From Gigantopelta aegis (Eukaryota > Mollusca > Gastropoda > Neomphalida > Peltospiridae), in NCBI RefSeq assembly GCF_016097555.1, contig NC_054701.1, positions 2,628,696 to 2,692,695 on the forward strand: a DNA stretch of 64,000 bases. The letters are read 5' to 3'. This document shows, in pieces, positions 24,601 to 33,964 of the stretch. Position numbers and translations under genes: made by a program. Within the stretch, counting starts at the first letter, position 1, and each line of letters starts with the position of its first letter. The notes below the pieces were generated by a model. The model did no database searches. It was not told the origin of the DNA and was given only the letters and a program-made list of their open reading frames with translations.

Positions 24601-27600
24601 TCTGTTCATGCAGCGGCATCCAGGTGGTATTGTTTCAACAGGACAATGCACGCCAGCATTCCGCCAGTTGTCATTCAGTTCATGCAGCGGCATCACGCCA
24701 GCATTCAGCCAGTTGTCATTCAGTTCATGCAGCGGCATCACGCCAGCATTCAGCCAGTTGTCATTCAGTTCAAGCAGCGGCATCCATGTGGTATTGTTTC
24801 AACAGGACAATGCACGCCAGCATTCGGCCAGTTGTCATTCAGTTCATGCAGCGGCATCCAGGTGGTATTGTTTCAACAGGACAATGCACGCCAGCATTCG
24901 GCCAGTTGTCATTCAGTTCATGCAGCGGCATCCATGTGGTATTGTTTCAACAGGACAATGCACGCCAGCATTCGGCCAGTTGTCATTCAGTTCATGCAGC
25001 GGCATCCAGGTGGTATTGTTTCAACAGGACAATGCACGCCAGCATTCGGCCAGTTGTCATTCAGTTCATGCAGCGGCATCACGCCAGCATTCAGCCAGTT
25101 GTCATTCAGTTCAAGCAGCGGCATCCATGTGGTATTGTTTCAAAAGGACAATGCACGCCAGCATTCGGCCAGTTGTCATTCAGTTCATGCAGCGGCATCC
25201 AGGTGGTTTTGTTTCAAAAGGACAATGCACGCCAGCATTCGGCCAGTTGTCATTCAGTTCATGCAGCGGCATCACGCCAGCATTCAGCCAGTTGTCATTC
25301 AGTTCAAGCAGCGGCATCCAGGTGTTATTGTTTCAACAGGACAATGCACGCCAGCATTCGGCCAGTTGTCATTCAGTTCATGCAGCGGCATCCAGGTGGT
25401 ATTGTTTCAACAGGACAATGCACGCCAGCATTCGGCCAGTTGTCATTCAGTTCATGCAGCGGCATCCAGGTGGTATTGTTTCAACAGGACAATGCACGCC
25501 AGCATTCGGCCAGTTGTCATTCAGTTCATGCAGCGGCATCACGCCAGCATTCATCCAGTTGTCATTCAGTTCAAGCAGCGGCATCCATGTGGTATTGTTT
25601 CAACAGGACAATGCACGCCAGCATTCAGCCAGTTGTCATTCAGTTCAAGCAGCGGCATCCAAGTGGTTTTGTTTCAACAGGACAATGCACGCCAGCATTC
25701 AGCCAGTTGTCATTCAGTTCATGCGGCGGCATCCAGGTGGTTTTGTTTCAACAGGACAATGCACGCCAGCATTCAGCCAGTTGTCATTCAGTTCATGCGG
25801 CGGCATCCAGGTGGTTTTGTTTCAACAGGACAATGCACGCCGGCATCCAGGTGTTATTGTTTCAACAGGACAATGCACGCCGGCATCCAGGTGTTATTGT
25901 TTCAACAGGACAATGCACGCCAGCATTCAGCCAGTTGTCATTCAGTTCATGCAGCGGCATCCAGGTGTTATTGTTTCAACAGGACAATGCACGCCAGCAT
26001 TCGGCCAGTTGTCATTCAGTTCATGCAGCGGCATCCAGGTGTTATTGTTTCAACAGGACAATGCACGCCAGCATTCGGCCAGTTGTCATTCAGTTCATGC
26101 AGCGGCATCCAGGTGTTATTGTTTCAACAGGACAATGCACGCCAGCATTCGGCCAGTTGTCATTCAGTTCATGCAGCGGCATCCATGTGTTATTGTTTCA
26201 ACAGGACAATGCACGCCAGCATTCGGCCAGTTGTCATTCAGTTCATGCAGCGGCATCCAGGTGGTTTTGTTTCAACAGGACAATGCACGCCAGCATTCAG
26301 CCAGTTGTCATTCAGTTCATGCAGCGGCATCCAGGTGTTATTGTTTCAACAGGACAATGCACGCCAGCATTCGGCCAGTTGTCATTCAGTTCATGCAGCG
26401 GCATCCAGGTGTTATTGTTTCAACAGGACAATGCACGCCAGCATTCAGCCAGTTGTCATTCAGTTCATGTAGCGGCATTCAGGTGGTTTTGTTTCAAAAG
26501 GACAATGCACGCCAGCATTCGGCCAGTTGTCATTCAGTTCATGCAGTGGCATCCAGGTGGTTTTGTTTCAACAGGACAATGCACGCCAGCATTCAGCCAG
26601 TTGTCATTCAGTTCATGCAGCGGCATCCAGGTGGTTTTGTTTCAAAAGGACAATGCACGCCAGCATTCAGCCAGTTGTCATTTAGTTCATGCAGCGGCAT
26701 CCAGGTGTTATTGTTTCAACAGGACAATGCACGCCAGCATTCGGCCAGTTGTCATTCAGTTCATGCAGCGGCATCACGCCAGCATTCAGCCAGTTGTCAT
26801 TCAGTTCAAGCAGCGGCATCCATGTGGTATTGTTTCAACAGGACAATGCACGCCAGCTTTCAGCCAGACTAACGACTGGACTTCTTCAGAGAAACAATAT
26901 TGTGACACTAAAGTGGCATGCATGATCATCTGACTTGTTCCCTATTGTGAAAGTATGGGATTTGTTTGGTTGTAGGGTGCGAGAGAACCACGTGCATATT
27001 CACAACGTCCACAACGTTAAACATGTTTTAACTCGTGAATGGATCTCTGTCACTATTCCTGAGATCCACCGTCTCATCAGCTGACGTTGTACCGCTGTCA
27101 ACATGCAATGCCAAATGTGCTTTTTATTATGGACCCCAAGCACCATTTAACGATATGACAGTCACACATCTCATTTCATACTGAAAATTTGCTGTTACTT
27201 GCATTGACCAATGATGCCTGAATTAAATCCAGTGTTTGATTTTATTTTGTAAGTCACGAGTTTTCTTTTATTGAAGCACATTTACCAAATTGCTAAACCA
27301 CACACATTTTAAAGTGCTTTCGTCATCATTATACTAGTACTTCATTACGAAATGACAGTCATGACGCTTAAAAGGGCATTCCTGACTTTAAAGACATTTA
27401 AACATGTTCTCTGCTAACAAGGCTTTTAATGAATAAATCTGGATATTAATTACATTTCCTTCCTTATAATATTAATGTGTGTACACCATGTGTTTCTGGT
27501 ATTCATTATAGTAGCTTAAACAGATTGGGTGTTTTTTAAACATGTACGAAATTATTGAAGCCAAAATCCAGTTTGAGTTGCTAATTTGAATTTGTTTTGT

Positions 27601-30600
27601 CTGGTGTTGACTACTTTTTGAAATATGCCTTTGTGACCGCTAGCTGCCCGCTGCCCATGTCTGAGTTTCGGTGACCCCCACACGATGCTGTACGACGGTC
27701 AGAGGGTGCGCACGATCCTACCGTGCGAGTTCGTGTACACGGAGTTCACAAGTCCGGTGGTTTCCGGTATGACGTGCAGCGTGCAGGTTCGCCTCGTCAC
27801 GGAGCGCCGGCCCACGCAGGCCAACCGGTTCCGCCAGTTCGTCAAGGAGATCGTGGCCGTCGTCACGAGAGACAACACCAGGCTAGACATCGTCGCCTCA
27901 CAGGCCGGCATCAACGTGAGTACCAGACCGCCGGAGTGGACATTTGAAACTTTCACTGGGTATCATTAAAGTGACACTGACATCATCAATATCATCATCA
28001 TCACCAGTATCATCATCGTCATCATCATTATCATCAATCATCATTATTAATTATTATTATTATTATTATTATTATCGACGCCGTCATCATCATGATTATT
28101 TACCGGCCTCGGTGGCGTCGTGGTTAGGCTATCGGTCTACAGGCTGGTAGGTAATGGGTTCGGATCCCAGTCGAGACATGGGATTTTTAAATCCAGATAC
28201 CGACTCCAAACCCTGAGTGAGTGCTCCGCAAGGCTCAATGGGTAAGTGTAAACCACTTGCACCGACCAGTGATCCATAACTGGTTCAACAAAGGCCATGG
28301 TTTGTGCTATCCTGCCTGTGTGAAGCGCAAATAAAAGATCCCTTGCTGCTAATCGGAAAGAGTAGCCCATGTAGTGGCGACAGCGGGTTTCCTCTCAAAA
28401 TTTGTGTGGTCCATAACCATATGTCTGACGCCATATAATAAAATGTGTTGAGTGCGTCGTTAAATAAAACATTTCTTTCTTTCTTTCTTTCATCATGATT
28501 ATTATTGTTATTTTATTATTATTATTATTATTGTATTATTATTATTATTATTATTATTATTAGATCCAGACTACCTCAACGGGTGCGGGCACAAACCCTG
28601 ACCCAGACATCACGCCAATAGTGTCGCAAATGGGTCAGATACACCAGGTCATTCTGACTGAGTGTGACACGGCGATCGGCTTCAACCCGACTCTAGGGTC
28701 CGGCTTTGTGGACGCACCTCGAGCCGCTACTTTCCCGCCACAAGGTCTATGCGGCAACTGCGACGGCATGCAGAACGACAACCCGTTCGACAACGTGGCC
28801 GGCGCTACCCCGTCCGAGAAAGACCTCGCCCTGTCTCTCCGACAACTCAGCACCACACAGTCGTAAGTGTTTCTTCTTTCTTACTAACAAACATCACATC
28901 CACTTGTACACGACACTCAGCACCACACAGTCGTGTTTCTTTTTTCTTACTAACAAACATCACATCCACTTGTACACGACACTCAGCACCACACAGTCGT
29001 GTTTCTTCTTTCTTACTAACAGACATCACATCCACTTGTATATGACACTCGGCACCACACAGTCGTGTTTCTTCTTTCATATTTATAAACATCACATCCA
29101 CTTGTACACGGCACTCAGCACCACACAGTCGTGTTTCTTCTTTCTTACTAACATCACATCCACTTGTACATGACACTCAGCACCACACAATCGTGTTTCT
29201 TCTTTCATACTAACAGACATCACATCCACTTGTATATGACACTCGGCACCACACAGTCGTGTTTCTTCTTTCTTACTAACAGACATCACATCCACTTGTA
29301 TATGACACTCGGCACCACACAGTCGTGTTTCTTCTTTCATATTAACAGACATCGCATCCACTTGTACACGGCACTCGGCACCACACAGTCGTGTTTCTTC
29401 TTTCTTACTAACAGACATCACATCCACTTGTATATGACACTCGGCACCACACAGTCGTGTTTCTTCTTTCTTACTAACAGACATCACATCCACTTCTATA
29501 TGACACTCGGCACCACACAGTCGTGTTTCTTCTTTCATACTAACATACATCACATCCACTTGTATATGACACTCTGCACCACACAGTCGTGTTTCTTCTT
29601 TCTTACTAACAGACATCACATCCACTTCTATATGACACTCGGCACCACACAGTCGTGTTTCCTCTTTCATACTAACAGACATCACATCCACTTCTATATG
29701 ACAATCAGCACCACACAGTCGTGTTTCTTCTTTCATACTAACATACATCACATCCACTTGTACACGGCACTCAGCACCACACAGTCGTGTTTCTTCTTTC
29801 ATACTAACAGACATCACATCCACTTCTATATGACACTCGGGCACCGCACAGTCGTGTTTCTTCTTTCTTCCTAACAGACGTCACATCCACTTCTATATGA
29901 CACTCGGGCACCACACAGTCGTGTTTCTTCTTTCTTCCTAACAGACGTCACATCCATTCTGTATGACACTCGGGCATCACACAGTCGTGTTTCTTCTTTC
30001 TTACTAACAGACGTCACATCCACTTCTATATGACACTCGGGCACCACACAGTCGTGTTTCTTCTTTCTTACTAACAGACGTCACATCCACTTCTATATGA
30101 CACTCGGGCACCACACAGTCGTGTTTCTTCTTTCTTACTAACAGACGTCACATCCATTTCTATATGACATTCGGGCACCACACAGTCGTGTTTCTTCTTT
30201 CTTGCTAACCGACATCACATCCATTTGTATATGACACTCAGCACCACACAGTCGTGTTTCTTCCTTCTTACTAACAGACATCACATCCACTTCTATGTGA
30301 CACTCGGGCACCACACAGTCGTGTTTCTTCTTTCTTACTAACAGACATCACATCCACTTCTATATAACACTCGGGCACCACACAGTCGTGTTTCTTCTTT
30401 CATATTAACAGACATCACATCCACTTGTATATGACACTCAGCACCACACAGTCGTGTTTCTTCCTTCTTACTAACAGACATCACATCCACTTCTATGTGA
30501 CACTCGGGCACCACACAGTCGTGTTTCTTCTTTCTTACTAACAGACATCACATCCACTTCTATATAACACTCGGGCACCACACAGTCGTGTTTCTTCTTT

Positions 30601-31692
30601 CATATTAACAGACATCACATCCACTTGTATATGACACTCAGCACCACACAGTCGTGTTTCTTCTTTCTTACTAACAGACATCACATCCACTTCTATATGA
30701 CACTTGGGCACATTTAAAAAAGAAGAATACATCAGTTTTCGTGGCGGGCGGGACGTAGCTCAGTGGTAAAGCGTTCGCTTGATGCGCGGTCGGTCTGGGA
30801 TCGATCCCCGTCGGAGGACCTATTGGGCTATTTCTGGTGTAACAAAGGACGTGGTATGTACTATCCTGTTTGTGGGATGTTGCATATAAAAGATCCCTTT
30901 CTGCTAATCGAAAAGAGTAGCCCATGAAGTGGCGACAGCGGGTTTCCTCTCTCAATATCTGTGTGGTCCTTAACCATATGTCCGACGCCATATAACCGTA
31001 AATGTGTTGAGTGCGTCGTTAAATAAAACATATTACTTTCAGTTTTTGTGAGATATTTTTATTACACACCTGTTGGGGCGAGCATCGTGAAATAGGTTTG
31101 GGTGCACCACGGTGATGACTGGACGCTAAAGCCACACTTAAGCTATATCCTAACCGTGCGAGCGATTATTATAGAAATCATTGATTTCAGTTGCCGTATC
31201 CTAAAGCTGTTTCCTAACCGGATGCGAGCGATGCGAGCGATTATTTTAGAAATCATTGATTTCAATCGCAGTATCCTAATCGCACGCGTACGGCGCGACA
31301 TATAAATCTGTCGCGTCGTGGTATGTACTACCCTGTCAGTGGGATGGTACATATAAAAGATACCTTGCTGCTAATCGAAAAGAGTAGCCCATGAAGTGGC
31401 GACAGCGCGTTTCCTCTCTCAGTATCTGTATGGTCCTCATATGTCTGACGCCATATAACCGTAAATAAAATGTGTTGAGTGCGTCGTTAAATAAAACATT
31501 TCTTTCTTTCTTTCTATAAATCCTTGTCAAATTAATTGTATGTAACGACACAAATAACGCAATACAAATAATGCTATTCGCCACTCACAGCATACACATA
31601 ATCCGAATTCAAATATATAAAATAATCTGTATGAAATCTTCTTACAATTACACACAAGCACGGATTCGAGAACGGAAGATATAAAGTACACA

Positions 31693-31735
<43 letters not shown>

Positions 31736-32078
31736 CCTATATATATTTATTTATTTATTTATTTATGTATTTATTTTTAGAACGAATGACTCTGCTACGT
31801 GCACAGCGGTCTCGGCATCGGCCATGAAAGGCACGTGCACGAACGACGCCACTTTGATCGCGGGTGTTCGAGCATGTTCAGTGTTCATCATGGATTCGCC
31901 CTATAGGGACTGTCTGTTCGCCATGGGGGTTGGAACCAAAGAGAACTTGCTCTTCACTTTCAACTCGTGTTTAGATCTTTACTGCACCCCCAACACGGCG
32001 GCCGCATGTGGTCTAGTTAATTCCTTATCACAACCTGGAATAAACTGTGCGCTGCCAACCGGCTACACGTGTGTGTAG
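12605..32078 (+). CDS. Gene A model: secreted EGF-VWD-C8-like protein, 5 exons
   Basis: Coding exons are 12605-12668, 15910-16020, 27644-27915, 28564-28862 and 31781-32078, in total 1,044 nt or 347 residues plus stop. All introns are GT-AG and phases agree throughout (1, 1, 0, 2), which is strong internal support. Domain order: signal peptide (about 1-20), EGF-like (about 23-58), VWD (about 61-230, with GDPH near its start and [11 protein letters not shown] near its end), and a C8-like cysteine-rich tail. VWD proteins are extracellular and assemble through disulphides, as in mucins, shell-matrix and egg-coat proteins; the partner here is unknown. Gene B, 11.5 kb downstream on the same strand, is a paralogue. 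Introns hold a large Tc1/mariner element, SINEs and several arrays seeded on exon edges. Function beyond an extracellular VWD protein is not inferable. Confidence 0.8.
12650..12980 (+). repeat. 58-bp array of gene A exon 1 end plus donor, first part
   Basis: The GGTAACGTAT donor recurs at 12668, 12727, 12784, 12842 and 12901, and as a mutated copy at 12961, with spacing of 57-59 bp. Each unit reads CACACAGATACAAG|GTAACG, so every copy has both an acceptor-like CACACAG and the exon 1 donor. The array is interrupted at about 12,981 and resumes at about 13,888. Confidence 0.92.
12981..13887 (+). mobile_element. Retroelement-like insertion with (ATCT)n tail
   Basis: About 0.9 kb of unrelated sequence splits the 58-bp array. 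It ends in GTTAAACTAGATATCTATCT with a tetranucleotide tail, as LINE or SINE 3' ends do. The flanks resemble a short target-site duplication (ATCTGTCATGT before, ATCTGACATGT after). No reverse transcriptase is readable, so it may be a 5'-truncated LINE 3' end or a non-autonomous element. Confidence 0.5.
13888..14185 (+). repeat. 58-bp gene A exon 1 array, second part
   Basis: Further, more diverged copies of the ACACAGATACAAGGTAACGT unit, some altered to ATATCAGCTAACG. They continue the array cut by the insertion at 12,981-13,887. Confidence 0.85.
14410..15188. repeat. 46-bp minisatellite, about 17 copies
   Basis: Unit: GTTAGTGTGTCGCGGTTAGG then TCCATGTCTCG and TTAACTACAAGTTCT. Copies are almost identical; the main variation is GTTAAC versus GTAAAC, which partly alternates. 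It lies in gene A intron 1. Confidence 0.95.
15189..15553. other. Gene A intron 1, nothing recognised
   Basis: AT-rich intron sequence with short (ATT)n runs between the 46-bp array and the TGGA microsatellite. Confidence 0.5.
15554..15625. repeat. (TGGA)n microsatellite
   Basis: About 16 nearly perfect TGGA units before the pseudo-exon. Confidence 0.95.
15652..15725 (+). pseudogene. Duplicated, broken copy of the gene A EGF exon
   Basis: ATTTCACATTTCAG and the following roughly 65 bp match the acceptor and first half of the real exon at 15,910 (shared stretch GTGTGCTCCTAACGCGGTCT). An in-frame TAG early in the copy and loss of the second half into TGGA repeats mean it cannot encode an EGF domain. 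Both copies are preceded by TGGA repeat and GTAATGATTTCACATTTCAG, so a block of about 255 bp was duplicated. Confidence 0.85.
15726..15885. repeat. (TGGA)n-derived microsatellite, imperfect
   Basis: Interrupted TGGA/TGAA repeat between the pseudo-exon and the real EGF exon. Confidence 0.9.
15910..16020 (+). CDS. Gene A exon 2: EGF-like domain
   Basis: The acceptor TTTCAG|GACAG and donor CAAG|GTAAGA bound a symmetric phase 1-1 exon of 111 nt. It reads [17 protein letters not shown] then [19 protein letters not shown]. The six cysteines in the order C-C-C-C-C-C, with [11 protein letters not shown] near the end, are the EGF pattern. As a symmetric module it can be gained or lost without a frameshift, and no equivalent was found in gene B. 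Confidence 0.88.
16021..16983. other. Gene A intron 2, left part
   Basis: No gene. The phrase TTTTGGTGTCGGA recurs in varied form near 16,510, 16,678 and 16,888, which may be a decayed repeat. Confidence 0.4.
17232..17325 (+). pseudogene. Tc1/mariner transposase fragment, first catalytic half
   Basis: The frame reads [19 protein letters not shown] then [14 protein letters not shown], corresponding to the GGGSVMVWGGI region of Tc1-type transposases. It is cut by the LINE at about 17,325, and the reading resumes as [10 protein letters not shown] beyond the LINE. Confidence 0.8.
17326..19625 (-). mobile_element. 5'-truncated LINE inserted in the Tc1/mariner element
   Basis: On the + strand it begins with its 3' tail (GACAA)n followed by ACTTTATT, i.e. 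AATAAAGT(CTTGT)n on the sense strand, after a GCCGTTGTGCAACGGC stem. This tail and stem match the LINE at 48,746-51,267, so both are one family. It has a reverse transcriptase but no endonuclease, so it was truncated on insertion. The terminal Cys/His motif reads [19 protein letters not shown], with two of four ligands replaced compared with the other copy. Confidence 0.88.
17978..19625 (-). pseudogene. LINE reverse-transcriptase ORF, frameshifted
   Basis: From N to C it reads [39 protein letters not shown] (region A), [19 protein letters not shown] (region B), [11 protein letters not shown] (active site) and [11 protein letters not shown], ending at HILPY near 18,270. The reading continues in another frame as [15 protein letters not shown] (17,978-18,250), so one frameshift separates reverse transcriptase from the C-terminal domain. 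It is not able to make a full protein. Confidence 0.85.
18389..20992. repeat. 1.3-kb tandem duplication spanning LINE and transposon
   Basis: The block 18,389-19,690 (from TTTTTAATTTACATTCGG in the LINE to ATTGTTTCAA in the transposase) is repeated as 19,691-20,992. The join TTTCAA|TTTTTAATTT at 19,690 shows the breakpoint. Copies differ by point changes and a deletion of about 8 bp near 20,268. Confidence 0.9.
19691..20925 (-). pseudogene. Second, partial LINE reverse-transcriptase copy
   Basis: This is the LINE part of the duplicated block. Two open pieces remain (19,653-20,261 and 20,374-20,847), which read as [19 protein letters not shown] and YADDTALLS and, upstream, [16 protein letters not shown] deletion and a frameshift separate them near 20,265-20,380. 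It lacks the C-terminus and the 3' tail. Confidence 0.85.
20927..26870 (+). repeat. 5.9-kb satellite built from Tc1/mariner transposase, 74-bp unit
   Basis: The basic unit is 74 bp (GTTGTCATTCAGTTCATGCA at 20941, 21015 and 21089). It encodes [14 protein letters not shown] in one frame and [12 protein letters not shown] in another. Shorter units of about 40 bp (GGCATCCAGGTGTTATTGTT to AATGCACGCC) and 45 bp (GCGGCATCACGCCAGCATTC) are mixed in. No stop codon occurs in any + frame for most of the array, so three overlapping long frames of up to 1,976 codons arise. These are products of the repeat; there is no sign of selection on one frame. Confidence 0.93.
26871..27110 (+). pseudogene. Tc1/mariner transposase C-terminal remnant
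   Basis: It reads [17 protein letters not shown], a stop, [20 protein letters not shown], then [20 protein letters not shown] and RCTAVNMQ. This matches the Tc1 C-terminus layout (SPDLNPIEHVWD, IP..I.RLI, RCTAV). A stop interrupts it, and the catalytic DLNPIE acid is changed. Confidence 0.8.
27299..27643. other. Gene A intron 2, right part
   Basis: AT-rich intron sequence between the transposon end and the VWD exon; nothing recognised. Confidence 0.5.
27644..27915 (+). CDS. Gene A exon 3: first half of VWD domain
   Basis: Acceptor CCGCTAG|CTGCC (phase 1) and donor ATCAAC|GTGAGT (phase 0) bound a 272-nt exon. It reads [19 protein letters not shown], with the canonical VWD opening GDPH and a YDG turn, then [10 protein letters not shown] and a later Cys (GMTCSVQV). 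The segment is GC-rich relative to its flanks. It is homologous to gene B exon 2 (C-x-C, YDD, LPC and Cys line up). Confidence 0.88.
27980..28095. repeat. (ATC)n/(TTA)n microsatellites
   Basis: Simple trinucleotide runs before a SINE; a matching (TTA)n run lies after it at 28,498-28,561. Confidence 0.9.
28104..28495 (+). mobile_element. SINE, family 1, full length
   Basis: CCGGCCTCGGTGGCGTCGTG head, B-box-like GGTTCGGATCCC, shared core and (CTTT)n tail. It sits between TTA-rich microsatellites in gene A intron 3, so its target duplication cannot be told from the simple repeat. Confidence 0.9.
28564..28862 (+). CDS. Gene A exon 4: second half of VWD domain
   Basis: Acceptor TTATTAG|ATCCAG (phase 0) and donor CAGTC|GTAAGT (phase 2) bound 299 nt. 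[11 protein letters not shown] (28,746-28,780) is the hallmark CGxCDG/ND motif near the end of VWD domains; upstream is [13 protein letters not shown]. It continues in phase to exon 5. The exon end is the seed of the 66-bp array that follows. Confidence 0.9.
28845..30715 (+). repeat. 66-bp array seeded on the gene A exon 4 donor, about 28 copies
   Basis: CAGTCGTG recurs every 66 bp (TCGT at 28861, 28931, 28997 and 29063). Each unit contains ACTCAGCACCACACAGTC, the exon 4 end. The true junction reads CAGTC|GTAAGTGTTTC, but all later copies read CAGTCGTGTTTC, lacking four bases, so the strong donor exists only once. Copies from about 29,840 onward carry GGGCACC instead of GGCACC, showing internal subfamilies. 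Confidence 0.94.
30744..31038 (+). mobile_element. SINE, family 2 head with tail type A
   Basis: GGCGGGACGTAGCTCAGTGG head with GGGATCGATCCCC B box, core and TGTTGAGTGCGTCGTTAAAT tail. Target-site duplication TCAGTTTTCGTG (30,732-30,743) and TCAGTTTTTGTG (31,039-31,050). Confidence 0.9.
31139..31300. repeat. Two-copy repeat with a palindrome
   Basis: GAAATCATTGATTTCA recurs at about 31,175 and 31,250, each next to GCGAGCGATTATT and GTATCCTAA. GAAATCATTGATTTC is an imperfect palindrome. It may be part of an unrecognised MITE. Confidence 0.5.
31314..31515 (+). mobile_element. SINE core and tail type A, 5' truncated
   Basis: It starts within the shared core (GTCGTGGTATGTACTACCC) and ends in CATTTCTTTCTTTCTTTC. 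The tRNA-like head is missing. Confidence 0.85.
31692..31735. repeat. (TG)n(TA)n microsatellite
   Basis: Mixed dinucleotide run just before gene A exon 5, followed by TTTA repeats that form the polypyrimidine-rich approach to the acceptor. Confidence 0.9.
31781..32078 (+). CDS. Gene A exon 5: C8-like cysteine-rich tail and stop
   Basis: Acceptor TATTTTTAG|AACG continues phase 2, and TAG lies at 32,076-32,078. It reads [45 protein letters not shown] and AAACGLVNS and ends GYTCV. The spacing of about ten cysteines resembles the C8 module that follows VWD in mucin-like proteins. The same CS...CL...C...C order appears in gene B exon 4, though the residues between have diverged strongly. Confidence 0.85.
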
Positions 32079-32730
32079 AACGTGCAGGGAGTGCCAGAAA
32101 ACACGTGCTGGGACATCGATCAGTTAGTGAAGAACTTTTAAAGTTGCAGTCTCGAGTCGGGTTTTATTATCTCACCATTTACAACAGATCATCAAAGTAT
32201 TTTCTTAACGTCGCGCGTCATTCTTCGATCTCGCTTTGTTATACTCATTATCAACGTCACGCAAAAATGTGTTACTCTCCATTTTAAATGTGAAAAGCGG
32301 ACTGCTGTTTCACTAGTTAGTTACAAAGTATATTTTTGAAAAACCAGAAAAAAAGGCAGTGGCGACTGACTTGTAGAGGTATTTTGTGTGATGGCCGTTG
32401 ATAGCCATAACATTCGAGTTTATTAAAGCTGTAGGTGTGTTTATATTTTGAATTAGTAAAGGACGTCATGTGTCGAGGCAAGACTGCAACTTTAAAATAA
32501 CAAGAAATAAAACAATTTTTTGGAATGTGACCATACGTTATTCATCAGAATGAATATTTTGAAGGTTTTATTGGTTTATTGCTTGAATCTTGAAATTTAT
32601 TTTTTGTTTTTAATTTTGTTTATTTTAAAGCACAAATTGACTGCAACATGTACATATTGTAAGACTGTATGGCTCTGTTATAAAATATGTAATGGGATTT
32701 ACTGGTAAACAGAATAAAACTGGGTTCAAT
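32079..32730 (+). terminator. Gene A 3' UTR with two candidate poly(A) signals
   Basis: AT-rich sequence after the stop. AATAAA occurs at 32,506-32,511 and 32,713-32,718; either would end the transcript. No further coding is seen. Confidence 0.6.
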
Positions 32731-32991
32731 ATCGCTTATATTTTTATTTTATTTTGTTTAAAAATGCAGAATTGACCATAACACACTTTCGGGGTGTTTT
32801 CTTGGGGGGTGGGGTGGTGTGGCATACGCTCCTGTATTCCTGACAGTTCAATGGGGGAATTTGGCCCCTTTAATCCTTTGCATCTTCCGACGTCTGTGCA
32901 TGGTATTTATATTATTTTCATTGTACCATTTAAATTCGTCACATATATTTTCAATACAAATATTTTTTAAATGATTGATGTCGACCACTAG

Positions 32992-33060
32992 TGAAAGGCG
33001 CAGCCCACAGGTTCAGTCCGTGCAAATGGACACTAAGTTTAGTTGGATAAACTTATAGCA
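32992..33060 (-). mobile_element. MITE fragment (GGCGCA...TGGACACTAAGTTT type)
   Basis: GGCGCAGCCCACAGGTTCAG then AAATGGACACTAAGTTTAGT matches in reverse the right end of the element at 40,353-40,707. Only one end is present. Confidence 0.5.
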
Positions 33061-33119
33061 TAGATAAGCTAACGTCTGTGATTTTTAAACGAGGAAATGG
33101 ACACTAAGTTTAGTTGGAT

Positions 33120-33895
33120 AAACTTATAACAGAGATACATATCCGGACCACCAACACATACTGACACTTTAAAGGTAAACTAAACTCCAACAAGAGCCTT
33201 GTGTGTTGGAAAGATGCATACCCGGACCACCAACATATACTGACACTTTAAAGGTAAACTAAACTCCAACAAGAGCTTTATGTGTTGGAAAGATGCATAC
33301 CCGGACCACCAACACATACTGACACTTTAAAGGTAAACTAAACTCCAACAAGAGCCTTGTGTGTTGGAAAGATGCATACCCGGACTACCAACACATACTG
33401 ACACTTTAAAGGTAAACTAAACTCAAACAAGAGCTTTATGTGTTGGAAAGATGCATACCCGGACCACCAACACATACTGACACTTTAAAGGTAAACTAAA
33501 CTCCAACAAGAGCCTTGTATGTTGGAAAGATGCATACCCGGATTACCAACACATACTGACACTTTAAAGGTAAACTAAACTCAAACAAGAGCTTTATGTG
33601 TTGGAAAGATGCATACCCGGACCACCAACACACACTGACACTTTAAAGGTAAACTAAACTCAAACAAGAGCCTTGTGTGTTGGAAAGATGCATACCCGGA
33701 CCACCAACACATACTGACACTTTAAAGGTAAACTAAACTCAAACAAGAGCTTTATGTGTTGGAAAGATGCATACCCGGACCACCAACACATACTGACACC
33801 TTAAAGGTAAACTAAACTCCAACAAGAGCCTTATGTGTTGGAAAGATGCATACCCGGACCACCAACACATACTGACACTTTAACAAATGAAAAAC
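33120..33895. repeat. 79-bp minisatellite, about 10 copies
   Basis: GATGCATACCCGGACCACCA recurs at 33,213, 33,292 and 33,371 and on. The unit includes a CTTTAAAGGTAAACTAAAC segment and a short inverted pair CCAACA/TGTTGG. Copies alternate in part between GAGCCTTGTGTG and GAGCTTTATGTG. Confidence 0.94.
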
Positions 33896-33964
33896 GCGTA
33901 GAGTTAATAAAAAACCATGATTATTCCTTCTAACTGGGGGCAGCCATTTCTTTACCTAACTATT

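Larger units (their letters stand above)
16984..27298 (+). mobile_element. Tc1/mariner transposon, expanded to 10.3 kb by nested LINE and internal satellite
   Basis: Terminal inverted repeats of about 170 bp (16,984-17,157 and 27,129-27,298) align as GTTTAACAATTTGGTAAATG against the reverse complement GTTTAGCAATTTGGTAAATG, and continue through AAGAAAACTCGTGAC and GGTCCATA. Inside, + strand transposase pieces appear in the right order: [18 protein letters not shown] (17,232), [17 protein letters not shown] (20,927), [10 protein letters not shown] (second catalytic Asp, amplified), and [20 protein letters not shown] (26,930). The last replaces the usual DLNPIE, so the third acidic residue is gone. 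The N-terminal DNA-binding half is absent, so it is non-autonomous. Confidence 0.85.

Noticed and set aside
20942-26872. A 1,976-codon protein gene in the transposase array
   Set aside because: All three + frames are open because the 74-bp unit lacks stops; the same DNA is read as three unrelated peptides and derives from a dead Tc1/mariner transposase.
28706-29874. Repeat-protein ORFs on both strands in the 66-bp array
   Set aside because: They are translations of the minisatellite in gene A intron 4; frames are lost when unit length changes.
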